Below, one piece after another: positions 1-9,872 of a DNA stretch of 64,000 nucleotides. The notes under the pieces are model-generated. The model saw only the letters and a list, made by a program, of their open reading frames with translations, did not search any database and was not told the DNA's origin. Where the stretch lies: the NCBI RefSeq assembly GCF_003702045.1, contig NZ_RBTP01000012.1, forward strand, positions 248,001 through 312,000, given 5' to 3'. Each line of letters begins with the position of its first letter. Position 1 is the first letter of the stretch. The position numbers and the translations under genes were made by a program. This DNA is from Pseudomonas viridiflava. Lineage in GTDB: Bacteria > Pseudomonadota > Gammaproteobacteria > Pseudomonadales > Pseudomonadaceae.

Positions 1-1108
1 GATCGCCTTCCTTCTCGCCGCCGACCGAACGCGATGGCAACGGAAACACACTGGGCTGGGTGCGTGCCGCCACCAGCCCCAGGGTGCCCAGCGCGTTGCG
101 AATGGCGTTGGGCATGACCCGTGCCAAGGTGTTGGCCGCCGCCGCAGCATTGTAGGACGCGTTGTCAGGCAACCCCGGCAGAACCTGGGCAATCAGGCGC
201 ATCAGGTTGGCCTTCATGTCCGGCACCTGCATCGGATTCAGGCCGGCCTGCAATCTGGCTTCCAGAAACACGCCGCTGGCGTTCAGGGCCTGGGCGACGG
301 TTCTGGGTGATGTCATCTGTTCGACATCCGGAATGTCGGCCAGCAATTGATTGATGCTCGCCTGCAACGGCGCGCTGATCGCCGGGCTGTTGCGCGGCAA
401 GGTCTGCAGCACATTGATCAGGTTTTCCAGCGAGCCTTGGCGGCTCTGCTGGGTCGCGAGTTGCTGCGCCACCGCCAACTGGTCGAACCGACCGGGCAGG
501 GCGACGAAATTAAGTGCCTGATTGCCCTGCACCTGAGCGCTGAGCAAGCTGCCGACTTTCAACGGCTGAGGGCTGTCGATGGTCAGGCTGGAACCTGCGA
601 GGGCGGTATTGAGCAGCATCACGATCGAGCGGTAGGTCGCCGGTGTTGCCGCCGCCGAATTCGGAAGGGCGCTGGTCAACTGATCGACGGCCTGGGCCAT
701 GATCTGGGTGGTCAACACCTTGCCTTGCAGCAGTGTGCCAACGGGCAATTGCCGGGTATCGATCGTGGTCAGCGAGTTTTTCAGCGCGCTGTTGAGCTGC
801 TGCAGAGTCAGGGTCAGTTCATTGGGCGAGGCCTGCGTCAACTGCAACAGGCTGCCAGGGGTGAACGGCACGGTGCTGCTGACCGGCAAATTGGCCTGAG
901 TACCGTTGGCGAGTATCAGCTTGAGCAGCAACTGAAAGTTCTGATCAACCTGCTTGAGGGTCAGCACTTCGGCTTCGGCGGTCTGGCCTTCCGGTATCAG
1001 TTGAGCGGAGGCCTGGAGCAGTGTCAGGACCTGCGCCTGGGTAATCGTGGCGCGTAGCTGCGCAGCCGTCGGGGCTGTTGCAGGAACACTGGTGATATCG
1101 CCTGTCAT
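1..1108 (-). CDS. FliK-like flagellar hook-length control protein (C-terminus cut by window edge)
   Basis: About 369 residues are visible from an ATG at 1108; the gene runs off the left edge. The protein is rich in Gln, Ala, Leu and Thr with few charged residues and no signal peptide, and it has the low-complexity helical look of FliK-type export-control proteins. FliK proteins measure hook length and switch export specificity of the flagellar type III apparatus. Pseudomonads carry a FliK-like gene divergent from ccmA, next to a small FlhB-C-like gene that would lie outside the window. Assignment rests on composition and neighbourhood, because the conserved C-terminal domain is missing. It may be a paralogue and not the main FliK. 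Confidence 0.55.
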   Translation of the reverse strand, partial: MTGDITSVPATAPTAAQLRATITQAQVLTLLQASAQLIPEGQTAEAEVLTLKQVDQNFQLLLKLILANGTQANLPVSSTVPFTPGSLLQLTQASPNELTLTLQQLNSALKNSLTTIDTRQLPVGTLLQGKVLTTQIMAQAVDQLTSALPNSAAATPATYRSIVMLLNTALAGSSLTIDSPQPLKVGSLLSAQVQGNQALNFVALPGRFDQLAVAQQLATQQSRQGSLENLINVLQTLPRNSPAISAPLQASINQLLADIPDVEQMTSPRTVAQALNASGVFLEARLQAGLNPMQVPDMKANLMRLIAQVLPGLPDNASYNAAAAANTLARVMPNAIRNALGTLGLVAARTQPSVFPLPSRSVGGEKEGD

Positions 1109-1136
1109 TGAATAGTCGACCTGAGGAAATTGCCCC

Positions 1137-1163
1137 TTGGGTGTCAGGAGTCGTATGTATAAT
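1137..1163 (+). promoter_or_regulatory. Candidate sigma70 promoter for the ccm operon
   Basis: A perfect TATAAT at 1158-1163 is preceded by TTGGGT at 1137-1142 with a short 15-base spacer. It lies in the fliK-like/ccmA divergent gap, about 135 bases before the ccmA ATG. The spacing is suboptimal, so the -35 is uncertain; the -10 is convincing. Confidence 0.45.
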
Positions 1164-1298
1164 ACCGACCCAAAGCGGTCTGGCCGTCATTAAGTTCCCT
1201 TCATTTAACGGCCGTTTCATGCTCGACTTGAACTGCCATTTCCTCCGTTTGTGCTGTTTTCGGCGCATTTCGAGACACCGCGACACTGGAAGCGCTCG

Positions 1299-1940
1299 AT
1301 GACTGCTGCGACCCCACTTCTGCAGGCCACTGCGCTCACATGCGAGCGTGATGGACGCCTGCTGTTCGAAGACCTCGATCTTGCGCTGCATGCCAGCGAG
1401 ATGCTGCAGGTCAGCGGCCCCAATGGCAGTGGCAAGACCAGCCTGTTGCGATTGCTGTGCGGGCTGATGCAACCCACTTCGGGGCAGGTATTGCTCAGCG
1501 GGCGGTCGGTGAGTCGGCAGGGCGCCGAGCTGGCCGGGTACTTACTGTGGATTGGCCATGCGTCGGGACTGAAGCAGTGGCTGACGCCGCTGGAAAATCT
1601 CTCCTGGCTGTATGCGCTGCATGGATCCGGCGAGCCTGCCGACTTCGACCGGGCGCTCGACACTGTCGGTCTGGCCGGTTTCGACGACGTACCTTGCCAT
1701 ACCCTGTCCGCCGGCCAGCAACGCCGCGTTGCGCTGGCACGACTGTATGTGCCGAGTCCGCCCATATGGATGCTCGATGAGCCGTTCACCGCCCTCGACC
1801 CGCAAGGCATCGCCCAACTGGAAGGGCGTCTGGCTGAACATTGCGCGGGCGGCGGCGTGGTTGTCCTGACCACTCATCATGACTTGGTCCTCAAACCTGC
1901 CGGTTATCGACAACTGGATCTGGGAAGCAGGCCGGTATGA
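1299..1940 (+). CDS. ccmA: Heme exporter ATP-binding protein CcmA
   Basis: A 213-residue ABC ATPase. Walker [10 protein letters not shown] is at residues 40-48, signature LSAGQ at 136-140, and Walker B WMLDEP at 157-162. CcmA energises the CcmABC complex at the cytoplasmic face and releases holo-CcmE from CcmCD during cytochrome c maturation (system I). The ATG at 1299 is chosen over an in-frame upstream codon at 1251 because the family starts a few residues before the first beta strand. First gene of a tightly packed ccmABCDEFGHI operon; its TGA overlaps the ccmB ATG in ATGA. Confidence 0.96.
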   Translation: MTAATPLLQATALTCERDGRLLFEDLDLALHASEMLQVSGPNGSGKTSLLRLLCGLMQPTSGQVLLSGRSVSRQGAELAGYLLWIGHASGLKQWLTPLENLSWLYALHGSGEPADFDRALDTVGLAGFDDVPCHTLSAGQQRRVALARLYVPSPPIWMLDEPFTALDPQGIAQLEGRLAEHCAGGGVVVLTTHHDLVLKPAGYRQLDLGSRPV

Positions 1941-2608
1941 GCAACGTGTTCGTCCTTTTGTTGCAGCGCGAGGCGCGATTGCTGGTTCGCCGTCCTGCAG
2001 AGCTGGCCAATCCGCTGATTTTCTTCGCCATCGTGATTGCGATGTTTCCGTTGGCGGTCGGGCCGGAAGCGCAATTGTTGCAAACCTTGTCGCCTGGTCT
2101 GGTCTGGGTGGCGGCGCTGTTGGCCGTCCTGCTCTCGCTGGACGGGCTGTTTCGCAGTGATTTCGAAGACGGATCGCTGGAGCAGTGGGTCCTTTCGCCG
2201 CACCCCCTGGCCCTTCTGGTTTTGATCAAGGTGCTGGCACACTGGGTCTTCTCGGGACTGGCGCTGGTGCTGGTCGCACCGGTGCTGGCCTTGATGCTGG
2301 GCTTGCCCGCAGGTTGCCTGCCGGTGCTGATGCTGTCGCTGCTGTTGGGCACGCCGGTATTGAGCCTGCTGGGCGCGGTCGGCGCTGCGTTGACGGTCGG
2401 GCTCAAGCGCGGTGGTCTGTTGCTCGCGCTGTTGATCCTGCCGTTGTATATACCGGTGTTGATTCTGGGCAGTGGCGCGTTGCAGGCCGCTCTGCACGGC
2501 ATGCCAGCGACTGGCCATCTGCTGTGGCTGGGCAGCCTGACGGCACTTGCGGTTACCCTGACACCCTTTGCGATAGCGGCTGGCCTGAAGATCAGTGTCG
2601 GCGAATAA
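1937..2608 (+). CDS. ccmB: Heme exporter membrane protein CcmB
   Basis: A 223-residue protein with six predicted membrane segments and the usual family length. It opens with [16 protein letters not shown], the typical N-terminal amphipathic stretch of CcmB. It forms the membrane part of the CcmAB transporter, which works with CcmC and CcmD to release heme-loaded CcmE. Translationally coupled to ccmA by a four-base overlap. A 52-base gap separates it from ccmC. Confidence 0.96.
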   Translation: MSNVFVLLLQREARLLVRRPAELANPLIFFAIVIAMFPLAVGPEAQLLQTLSPGLVWVAALLAVLLSLDGLFRSDFEDGSLEQWVLSPHPLALLVLIKVLAHWVFSGLALVLVAPVLALMLGLPAGCLPVLMLSLLLGTPVLSLLGAVGAALTVGLKRGGLLLALLILPLYIPVLILGSGALQAALHGMPATGHLLWLGSLTALAVTLTPFAIAAGLKISVGE

Positions 2609-2660
2609 TTGAGGTTCCGCGGCCTGCCTGTCGGGCGCTCGGTAAAACCCTGGATACACC

Positions 2661-3458
2661 GTGATGAAAAGCGATTCACTCAAAAAGAGCAGCATCGGTT
2701 GGGCCTGGCTGCACCGGCTCGGCTCGCCGAAGGTTTTCTACGGCCTCAGCACGCGCCTGTTGCCGTGGCTGAGTGTCGCGGCGCTATTACTGATCGGCAT
2801 GGGTGTGGTCTGGGGCCTTGCGTTCGCGCCACCGGATTACCAGCAGGGCAACAGCTTTCGCATCATTTATATTCATGTGCCTGCCGCGATGCTGGCCCAG
2901 TCCTGTTACGTGCTGCTGGCGATCTGTGGCGTAATCGGGCTGGTGTGGAAGATCAAACTTGCGGACGTGGCCCTGCAATCAGCCGCTCCCATCGGCGCAT
3001 GGATGACCGCGCTGGCGCTGGCGACCGGCGCGATTTGGGGCAAACCAACCTGGGGCGCCTGGTGGGTCTGGGATGCGCGCCTGACCTCGATGCTGATTCT
3101 GCTGTTTTTGTATGTCGGGCTGATCGCGCTGGGTAATGCCATCAATCACCGTGACAGCGCGGCCAAGGCGTGTGCGGTGCTGGCAATCGTGGGAGTGGTG
3201 AATATCCCGATCATCAAATACTCGGTCGAGTGGTGGAACACCCTGCATCAGGGCGCGACGTTCAGCCTGACCGAAAAACCGACCATGCCCGCCGAAATGT
3301 GGCTGCCGTTGCTGTTCACCACGCTGGGGTTTTATTGCTTTTTCGGTGCCGTGCTGTTGATGCGCATGCGCCTTGAGGTGTTGAAGCGTGAATCACGTGC
3401 CCAGTGGGTGCAGGCTGAAATCCTGCGCTGCCTCGGTCAGCCGGAGCGCACAACGTGA
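2661..3458 (+). CDS. ccmC: Heme lyase/exporter protein CcmC
   Basis: A 265-residue integral membrane protein with six predicted helices. The tryptophan-rich [11 protein letters not shown] motif of the heme-handling family (WWD domain) lies in the middle, flanked by conserved histidines. CcmC attaches heme covalently to CcmE in the periplasm. The start is GTG at 2661 or the adjacent ATG at 2664; the two cannot be told apart. It overlaps ccmD by four bases. Confidence 0.96.
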   Translation: MMKSDSLKKSSIGWAWLHRLGSPKVFYGLSTRLLPWLSVAALLLIGMGVVWGLAFAPPDYQQGNSFRIIYIHVPAAMLAQSCYVLLAICGVIGLVWKIKLADVALQSAAPIGAWMTALALATGAIWGKPTWGAWWVWDARLTSMLILLFLYVGLIALGNAINHRDSAAKACAVLAIVGVVNIPIIKYSVEWWNTLHQGATFSLTEKPTMPAEMWLPLLFTTLGFYCFFGAVLLMRMRLEVLKRESRAQWVQAEILRCLGQPERTT

Positions 3459-3631
3459 GTTTTGAATCATTCGGCGACTTTTTGGCAATGGGCCGCCACG
3501 GACTCTTCGTCTGGTCCGCGTATGGCCTCTGCCTGCTGGTGCTGCTCATCAACGTGGCGTTGCCGGTAGCAGCGCGTCGCCGCTACCTGCAACAAGAGGC
3601 GCGTCGTGTGCGTCGGGAGAAACGCACGTGA
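3455..3631 (+). CDS. ccmD: Heme exporter small subunit CcmD
   Basis: A 58-residue protein starting at GTG 3455, overlapping ccmC by four bases and ccmE by four bases. It begins [16 protein letters not shown], followed by a single membrane helix ([22 protein letters not shown]) and a basic cytoplasmic tail with [16 protein letters not shown], all typical of CcmD. CcmD stabilises the CcmC-CcmE interaction and is needed for holo-CcmE release. Easily missed because of its size and GTG start. Confidence 0.93.
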   Translation: MSFESFGDFLAMGRHGLFVWSAYGLCLLVLLINVALPVAARRRYLQQEARRVRREKRT

Positions 3632-4095
3632 ATCCACTGCGCAGAAAGCGCCTGTTGATCATCCTGGCGGTTGTAGCGGGCGTCGGTCTGGCCCTGACGC
3701 TGGCCCTCAGCGCATTGCAGGAAAACATCAACCTGTTCTACACCCCAAGCCAGATCGCCAATGGCGAGGCGCCCATCGATACCCGCATCCGGGCGGGCGG
3801 CATGGTCGAAAAAGGTTCGTTGCAACGCTCGGCCGACTCGCTCGACGTGCGCTTTGTGGTGACCGACTTCAGCAAGTCCGTGACGATCACTTATCGCGGC
3901 ATCCTGCCGGACCTGTTCCGCGAAGGGCAGGGCATCGTCGCACTGGGCAAACTGAACGCACAAGGCGTGGTGGTCGCCGATGAAGTACTGGCCAAGCACG
4001 ATGAGAAATACATGCCCCCCGAAGTGACCAAGGCGTTGCGCGACAGCGGCCAGGCCGCACCGGCTGCGCCTCCCACTCCATCGAAACAGGGTTGA
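3628..4095 (+). CDS. ccmE: Heme chaperone CcmE
   Basis: A 155-residue periplasmic heme chaperone, GTG start. An N-terminal anchor helix (residues 8-28) is followed by the OB-fold domain. The heme-binding segment is [13 protein letters not shown] with His124 as covalent heme attachment site and Tyr128 as axial ligand, by family knowledge. The C-terminal tail is Ala/Pro rich. CcmE takes heme from CcmC and hands it to CcmF/CcmH. Confidence 0.97.
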   Translation: MNPLRRKRLLIILAVVAGVGLALTLALSALQENINLFYTPSQIANGEAPIDTRIRAGGMVEKGSLQRSADSLDVRFVVTDFSKSVTITYRGILPDLFREGQGIVALGKLNAQGVVVADEVLAKHDEKYMPPEVTKALRDSGQAAPAAPPTPSKQG

Positions 4096-4098
4096 TCC

Positions 4099-6072
4099 AT
4101 GATTCCCGAACTCGGCCATCTGGCCATGATTCTGGCGCTGTGCTTTGCCCTCGTGCAGGCCGTCATTCCGCTGATTGGCGCGTGGCGCGGCGACCCGCTG
4201 TGGATGGGGTTGGCGCGCCCTGCGGCGTGGGGCCAGTTCAGTTTCCTGATCTTTGCGTTCGGTTGCCTGACCTACGCCTTCATGGTGGACGATTTCTCGG
4301 TCGCTTACGTCGCGCAAAACTCCAACACGGCGTTGCCCTGGTTCTACAAGTTCAGCGCCGTATGGGGCGCGCATGAAGGTTCGCTGCTGCTCTGGGCTCT
4401 GATTCTTGGCGGCTGGACCTTTGCGGTTTCGGTGTTCTCGCGTCATCTGCCGCAAGTAATGTTGGCGCGCGTGCTGGCCGTGATGGGCATGATCAGCCTG
4501 GGTTTTCTGTCATTTCTGATTCTGACCTCCAATCCGTTTGCGCGAATCCTGCCGCAAATGCCAGCCAACGGACGCGATCTCAACCCATTGTTGCAGGACA
4601 TCGGCCTGATCGTGCACCCGCCGATGCTCTATATGGGCTACGTCGGTTTTTCCGTGGCGTTCGCCTTTGCCATCGCGGCGTTGCTAGGCGGACGACTGGA
4701 TGCCGCCTGGGCCCGTTGGTCGCGTCCCTGGACGTTGGTGGCCTGGGCTTTTCTCGGTGTCGGGATCACCTTGGGTTCCTGGTGGGCCTACTACGAGTTG
4801 GGCTGGGGTGGCTGGTGGTTCTGGGACCCGGTGGAAAACGCCTCGTTCATGCCCTGGCTGGTGGGCACGGCACTGATTCATTCATTGGCCGTCACGGAAA
4901 AGCGCGGCGTGTTCAAGAGCTGGACCGTACTGCTGGCCATCGCTGCGTTTTCCCTGAGCCTGCTGGGGACCTTTCTGGTGCGCTCGGGGGTGTTGACCTC
5001 GGTACACGCGTTTGCCTCCGACCCCGCCCGCGGCGTGTTCATCCTGATCTTCCTGTTGATGGTGGTGGGCGGCTCGCTGACCCTTTTTGCGATTCGTGCC
5101 CCAGTGGTGAGAAGTCAGGTCGGCTTTGGCCTGTGGTCGCGGGAGACGTTGCTGCTGGGTAATAACCTGGTGCTGGTGGTAGCGGCGTCGATGATCCTGC
5201 TCGGTACGCTGTACCCATTGGTGATCGACGCCATGAGCGGCGCAAAAATGTCCGTCGGTCCGCCGTACTTCAACGCCTTGTTCGTGCCGCTGATGGGGCT
5301 TTTGATGGTGGTGATGGCGGTGGGCGTGCTGGTGCGCTGGAAAGACACTCCACTCAAATGGCTGCTGAGCATGCTGGCCCCGGTACTGGTCGCCAGCGCA
5401 GGGCTGGCCGTGATCGCTGGCTGTGTGCTGGGCGATTTCCAATGGGCTGTGCTGGCGACGTTCATGCTGGCGGCCTGGGTGCTGCTGGCTGGCATGCGTG
5501 ACCTGCTCGACAAGACCCGTCACAAAGGCTTGATCAACGGCGCGCGAGGCCTGCATCGCAGTTACTGGGGCATGCAACTGGCGCACCTCGGGATTGCCGT
5601 GTGCGCGCTGGGTGTGGTGCTGTCGAGCCAGAATAGCGCCGAACGCGACCTGCGTCTGGCGCCTGGCCAGTCCGTCGAGCTGGGTGGCTACGTATTTGTG
5701 TTCGAAGGCGCAAAGCATTATGAAGGACCGAATTTCACCTCCGATCGCGGCACGATCCGGGTTTTGCGTGATGGCGAAACGGTCACGGCGTTGCATCCGG
5801 AGAAACGCCTGTACACCGTCCAGCAGTCGATGATGACCGAGGCGGGCATTGATGCCGGTTTCAGTCGTGACCTCTATGTCGCGCTGGGCGAGCCTTTAGG
5901 CGAGGGCGCCTGGGCGGTGCGTGTGCATGTGAAACCGTTCGTGCGCTGGATCTGGCTGGGTGGCCTGCTGACCGGGCTGGGCGGCGTGCTGGCAGCCATA
6001 GACCGGCGTTATCGCGTCAAGATCAAAGGCCGGGTGCGTGACGCACTCGGTTTGTCGGAGGCCACCGCATGA
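4099..6072 (+). CDS. ccmF: Cytochrome c heme lyase subunit CcmF
   Basis: A 657-residue polytopic protein of full family length. The WWD domain is seen as WGGWWFWDPVENASFMPWL, with conserved periplasmic histidines around it. CcmF with CcmH/CcmI forms the holocytochrome c synthase that ligates heme from CcmE to the CxxCH motif of apocytochromes. Starts three bases after the ccmE stop; the stop overlaps the ccmG ATG. Confidence 0.97.
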   Translation: MIPELGHLAMILALCFALVQAVIPLIGAWRGDPLWMGLARPAAWGQFSFLIFAFGCLTYAFMVDDFSVAYVAQNSNTALPWFYKFSAVWGAHEGSLLLWALILGGWTFAVSVFSRHLPQVMLARVLAVMGMISLGFLSFLILTSNPFARILPQMPANGRDLNPLLQDIGLIVHPPMLYMGYVGFSVAFAFAIAALLGGRLDAAWARWSRPWTLVAWAFLGVGITLGSWWAYYELGWGGWWFWDPVENASFMPWLVGTALIHSLAVTEKRGVFKSWTVLLAIAAFSLSLLGTFLVRSGVLTSVHAFASDPARGVFILIFLLMVVGGSLTLFAIRAPVVRSQVGFGLWSRETLLLGNNLVLVVAASMILLGTLYPLVIDAMSGAKMSVGPPYFNALFVPLMGLLMVVMAVGVLVRWKDTPLKWLLSMLAPVLVASAGLAVIAGCVLGDFQWAVLATFMLAAWVLLAGMRDLLDKTRHKGLINGARGLHRSYWGMQLAHLGIAVCALGVVLSSQNSAERDLRLAPGQSVELGGYVFVFEGAKHYEGPNFTSDRGTIRVLRDGETVTALHPEKRLYTVQQSMMTEAGIDAGFSRDLYVALGEPLGEGAWAVRVHVKPFVRWIWLGGLLTGLGGVLAAIDRRYRVKIKGRVRDALGLSEATA

Positions 6073-6605
6073 AGCGCTGGATCATGGTGTTGCCGCTGGT
6101 GGGCTTTCTCGGCGTGGCGGCGGTTCTGTTTCGCGGTTTGTACCTGGACCCGGCCGAGCTGCCGTCGGCCTTGATCAACAAGCCGTTTCCCGAGTTTTCC
6201 TTACGTGAAGTGCAGGGTGAGCGGACATTGACCCGTGCCGATCTGCTGGGCAAGCCTGCGCTGGTCAATGTCTGGGCGACCTGGTGCATCGCCTGTCGCG
6301 TAGAACACCCGGTACTCAACCGGCTGGCGCAGCAGGGCGTGGTGATCTATGGCGTGAACTACAAGGACGCCAACGCCGATGCGCTCAAGTGGCTCAAGGA
6401 CTTTCATGATCCCTATCGGCTCAATATTCGCGACGACGAAGGCTCGCTGGGCTTGAACCTGGGGGTGTACGGCGCGCCGGAAACCTTCCTGATCGATGCC
6501 AAGGGTGTGATTCGTCACAAGTACGTTGGCGTGATCGACGATACCGTCTGGCGCGAGCAGCTTGCCGCGCTGTATCAAGGGCTGGTCGACGAGGCCGGAC
6601 CATGA
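6069..6605 (+). CDS. dsbE: Thiol:disulfide interchange protein CcmG/DsbE
   Basis: A 178-residue membrane-anchored thioredoxin-fold protein. The N-terminal helix spans about residues 5-22; the redox site is WCIAC with Cys73 and Cys76, in the WATWCxxCRVEHP context of DsbE. It keeps apocytochrome cysteines (or CcmH) reduced for heme ligation, using electrons from DsbD/CcdA. ATGA overlaps on both sides show translational coupling. Confidence 0.96.
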   Translation: MKRWIMVLPLVGFLGVAAVLFRGLYLDPAELPSALINKPFPEFSLREVQGERTLTRADLLGKPALVNVWATWCIACRVEHPVLNRLAQQGVVIYGVNYKDANADALKWLKDFHDPYRLNIRDDEGSLGLNLGVYGAPETFLIDAKGVIRHKYVGVIDDTVWREQLAALYQGLVDEAGP

Positions 6606-7078
6606 ACCGGTCGCTAAGCGCTGTACTGCTGATGGTGGGGCTGGCGTTTTGCGGTCTCGCTCAGGCGGCCATCGACGCTTACACCTTTCGTGACGAGGCC
6701 GAGCGCGCACGCTACGCCGAGCTGACTCGCGAGCTGCGGTGCCCCAAGTGCCAGAATCAGGACATCGCCGATTCCAACGCGCCGATTGCCGCAGACCTGC
6801 GCAAGGAAATCTACCGCATGCTGGGCGAAGGCCGGAGCAATCAGCAGATCATTGAGTTCATGGTCGATCGTTATGGCGATTTCGTGCGCTACAAGCCCGC
6901 CCTCACCAGCCGAACCTGGCTGCTGTGGTTCGGTCCGGCAGGCCTGCTGCTCGGCGGTCTGGCGGTGATGACCGTGATCGTAAGACGTCGCCGCGATCTG
7001 ACTGCCGGGCACGTCGATACGCTGTCCGATGAGGAGCGGCAACGCCTCGCCCATTTGCTGGATGAACACCGAAAATGA
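6602..7078 (+). CDS. ccmH: Cytochrome c maturation protein CcmH
   Basis: A 158-residue protein with a cleavable signal peptide ending near QAA (residues 21-23). The LRCPKCQNQ motif has Cys47 and Cys50; a membrane helix follows at about 105-125 and a short cytoplasmic tail ends it. This is the short, CcmL-type CcmH; the TPR part of the E. coli protein is encoded separately as ccmI here. It reduces or holds the apocytochrome CxxCH motif. Confidence 0.95.
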   Translation: MNRSLSAVLLMVGLAFCGLAQAAIDAYTFRDEAERARYAELTRELRCPKCQNQDIADSNAPIAADLRKEIYRMLGEGRSNQQIIEFMVDRYGDFVRYKPALTSRTWLLWFGPAGLLLGGLAVMTVIVRRRRDLTAGHVDTLSDEERQRLAHLLDEHRK

Positions 7079-8268
7079 TCGATTTCTGGATGGCAACCGG
7101 GCTGTTGCTGCTGGTGGCGCTGGGCTTTTTGCTGATACCTGTGCTGCGCGGACAACACGCACAGCGCGAAGAGGACCGCACCGCGCTGAACGTTGCGCTG
7201 TATCAGGAGCGACTCGCCGAGCTGCACCGTCAGCAGGAAGAGGGCATGCTGTCGGCGGCGCAGTTGCGCAACGCGCGTGACGAGGCCGCACGGGAGTTGC
7301 TGGCGGATACCGAAGGCACCGAGAACGTCCGCACCGCCAGGCTTGGCAAGCGCTGGCCGTTGCTGGCGGCAATAGTGGTCCCGGTCTTGGGCATGGGGGT
7401 TTATGTGCAGCTTGGGGCCAGCGACAAGGTCGAGCTGAGCCGCGAACTCTCTCAGCCGCCCACCTCGCTGGCCGACATGACCCAGCGCCTGGAGCGCACC
7501 GTACAGGCGCAGCCGGACTCGTCCGAGAGCCTGTATTTTCTGGCCCGCAGCTACATGGCACAAAACCGGCCGGGTGACGCCGCGCTGATGTTCCAGCGTG
7601 CGGCTGCGCTGGCCGGACGGCCCCCGGAGTTGCTCGGACAATGGGCGCAGGCGGTATATTTCGCCAGCGACAAGCACTTCACGCCACAGGTGCAGGCCCT
7701 GACCGATGAGGCGCTCAAGGCTGATCCCAGGGAAGTCACCAGTTTGGGACTGCTGGGCATTGCCGCCTTCGAGACCGAGCGCTATCAGGCGGCGGTCGAT
7801 TACTGGACCCGCTTGCTCGATGTACTGCCTGCCCAGGACCCGTCGCGTTCGGCGCTGGAAAGCGGTATTGCCCGCGCCAGGGAACATCTGACGTCAGGTG
7901 CAAAAGCTGTGCAGGCCGCCGGCAAGCCGGTATCCATCAAGGTCCGGGTCGATCTTTCTCCTGCCCTCAAGGGCAAGGTACAGCCGCGTGACAGCGTGTT
8001 CATCTTCGCTCGCGCCATCGATGGGCCGCCCGCGCCGCTGGCGGTCAAGCGCATCACTGTCGCCGAACTGCCAGCCGAGGTCGAACTGAGCGATGCAGAC
8101 GCAATGATGCCGCAGCTGAAACTGTCGAACTTCCCGCAAGTCCAATTGGTAGCCCGTGTGTCTCGCGCAGGGCAGCCGACCACCGGTGAGTGGGTCGGCC
8201 GCAGCCAGCCACTGGCCAGCGACGACGGGGCGCAGCAGGCGTTGATCATCGACAGCCCTGATAAATAG
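7075..8268 (+). CDS. ccmI: Cytochrome c maturation protein CcmI (CycH)
   Basis: A 397-residue protein. Two membrane helices (about residues 4-22 and 98-117) flank a cytoplasmic leucine-zipper-like loop, then a periplasmic region of TPR repeats (roughly residues 135-270), then a C-terminal domain. CcmI binds the C-terminal helix of apocytochromes c and brings them to CcmF/CcmH. Overlaps ccmH by four bases and is the last core gene of the operon. Confidence 0.94.
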   Translation: MIDFWMATGLLLLVALGFLLIPVLRGQHAQREEDRTALNVALYQERLAELHRQQEEGMLSAAQLRNARDEAARELLADTEGTENVRTARLGKRWPLLAAIVVPVLGMGVYVQLGASDKVELSRELSQPPTSLADMTQRLERTVQAQPDSSESLYFLARSYMAQNRPGDAALMFQRAAALAGRPPELLGQWAQAVYFASDKHFTPQVQALTDEALKADPREVTSLGLLGIAAFETERYQAAVDYWTRLLDVLPAQDPSRSALESGIARAREHLTSGAKAVQAAGKPVSIKVRVDLSPALKGKVQPRDSVFIFARAIDGPPAPLAVKRITVAELPAEVELSDADAMMPQLKLSNFPQVQLVARVSRAGQPTTGEWVGRSQPLASDDGAQQALIIDSPDK

Positions 8269-8295
8269 ACAGTCAGACAAGAAGAGAGCCCGCTT

Positions 8296-8703
8296 ATGTA
8301 CCGCACTGCACGTATCACCTTGTTGGGTCTGGCCCTGGGCTTGAGCGCCTGTGCGGTTCAGCCACCGGCACCGACCAGTCAGGAACCGATTCAGTCCTTG
8401 CCCGGCGGTCAGGTGCCCGGCGCTCCGCGTCCCACGCCGACGCCAAGCAAACCGCCCGTCAAAGCACCGTCGAGTGGTCCGAAAACCTCGGCCAGTTTTG
8501 CGCCGCCGCCAGGCGGCAACAGCCATTGGGATGCGCGCATGGGCGTTTACGTAATGGATGACCAAGCCAATACCTTCTATCGCCAGCGCACCTATTATCA
8601 GTGGAACAACGGCTGGAGCTGGGCGACCAACCCGAACGGCCCGTGGCAGCCGACCGACGCCAGCGGCGTGCCGGCAGGGCTGGGGCGTCAGTTCAGCAAC
8701 TGA
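8296..8703 (+). CDS. Small proline-rich lipoprotein of unknown function
   Basis: A 135-residue protein 27 bases after ccmI, with GAAGAGAG as ribosome site. A lipoprotein signal peptide ends in LGLSAC (lipid-bearing Cys at about residue 19), followed by a Pro/Ser/Thr/Lys-rich linker (about 20-75) and a compact aromatic C-terminal domain containing YQWNNGWSWATNPNGPW. It is probably cotranscribed with ccm, and a strong terminator follows. No function is recognised. Confidence 0.75.
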   Translation: MYRTARITLLGLALGLSACAVQPPAPTSQEPIQSLPGGQVPGAPRPTPTPSKPPVKAPSSGPKTSASFAPPPGGNSHWDARMGVYVMDDQANTFYRQRTYYQWNNGWSWATNPNGPWQPTDASGVPAGLGRQFSN

Positions 8704-8715
8704 TTGCCAGAAATG

Positions 8716-8744
8716 AAAACGGCGACCTTGAGGGTCGCCGTTTT
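8716..8744 (+). terminator. Terminator of the ccm operon
   Basis: A perfect hairpin, AAAACGGCGACC-TTGA-GGGTCGCCGTTTT-like, sits 13 bases after the lipoprotein stop. The A-rich and T-rich flanks would also work for the opposing sbp gene. Confidence 0.9.
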
Positions 8745-8773
8745 GCGGGGGGCGGGGTGGTGACTGGCCCAGG

Positions 8774-9772
8774 TTATTTGCCCGAGTAAATTTGATCGAA
8801 CACGCCGCCGTCGATGAAGTGGGTCTTCTGCACGGTGCGCCAGTCGCCGAAGGTTTTCTCCACTGACAGGAAATCCACTTTCGGGAATCGGTCCTTGTAC
8901 TTGGCCAGAATCGCCGGATCACGCGGGCGCAAATAATTGGCGGCGGCGATTTCCTGACCTTCGGGCGACCACAGGTATTTCAGGTATTCCTCAGCCAGAG
9001 GGCGGGACTTCTTGCGGTCCACGACCTTGTCCACCACGCTCACCGGCGGCTCGGCTTCTGCCGACACGGACGGGTAGACCACTTCGAACTGATCACGGCC
9101 GAATTCACGGGCGATCATTTCCGCCTCGTTCTCGAAGGTCACCAGCACGTCGCCGATCTGGTTGGTCATGAAGGTGGTGGTCGCCCCACGCCCACCGGTA
9201 TCCAGTACCGGCACATGCTTGAACAGCTTGCCGACAAAATCTTTCGCAGCCGCTTCATCGCCGCCGTTCTTCAATGTGTAGCCCCACGCCGACAGGTAGG
9301 TGTAGCGACCGTTACCCGAGGTCTTGGGGTTGGGCACGATGACTTCCACGCCGTCCTTGATCAGGTCCGGCCAGTCTTTCAGTGCTTTTGGGTTGCCCTT
9401 GCGTACGATGAACACGGTGGCGGACGTGAAGGGCGCGCTGTTGTTCGGCAGACGGCTGACCCAATCCTTCGGCACCAACTCACCGTTATCGGCCAAGGCA
9501 TTGATGTCGGTGGCCATGTTCATGGTGATCACATCGGCCGGCAAGCCGTCGATGACCGAACGCGCCTGCTTGCTCGACCCGCCGAAGGACATCTGTACGG
9601 TCACGTCTTCGTTTTTCTCGGCTTTCCAGTGCTTCTGGAAGGCGCTGTTGTAGTCCTTGTAGAAGTCGCGCATCACGTCGTACGAGACGTTGAGCAAGGT
9701 GGGCGCAGCCTGGGCGGCGGTCGAGAGCGCCAGGCCTGCGGCCAGTAGCGAAGCGGCGAAAAGTCTGTTCAC
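8774..9772 (-). CDS. sbp: Sulfate-binding periplasmic protein Sbp
   Basis: A 332-residue ABC solute-binding protein with signal peptide cleaved after AAQA (about residue 22). The mature part matches the Sbp/CysP pattern: LLNVSYDVMRDFYKDYN, SFGGSSKQAR, ADVITMNMATDI and PNPKTSGNGRYTYLSAWGY. It captures sulfate for the CysTWA permease, which is not in this window. Start is GTG at 9772, right at the signal peptide. Expression is probably sulfur-controlled through CysB. The 100 bases between it and the upstream channel gene are AT-rich, as expected for its promoter. Confidence 0.93.
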   Translation of the reverse strand: MNRLFAASLLAAGLALSTAAQAAPTLLNVSYDVMRDFYKDYNSAFQKHWKAEKNEDVTVQMSFGGSSKQARSVIDGLPADVITMNMATDINALADNGELVPKDWVSRLPNNSAPFTSATVFIVRKGNPKALKDWPDLIKDGVEVIVPNPKTSGNGRYTYLSAWGYTLKNGGDEAAAKDFVGKLFKHVPVLDTGGRGATTTFMTNQIGDVLVTFENEAEMIAREFGRDQFEVVYPSVSAEAEPPVSVVDKVVDRKKSRPLAEEYLKYLWSPEGQEIAAANYLRPRDPAILAKYKDRFPKVDFLSVEKTFGDWRTVQKTHFIDGGVFDQIYSGK

Positions 9773-9872
9773 TGCAAAGTCCTTGGAAGATGAATCGTCG
9801 TGGTCTGATGGCTCAATGCCGCGACACTAGCAGCCGCGCATCCTTGTGCCTAAATATCAAAAACGTCTGTGC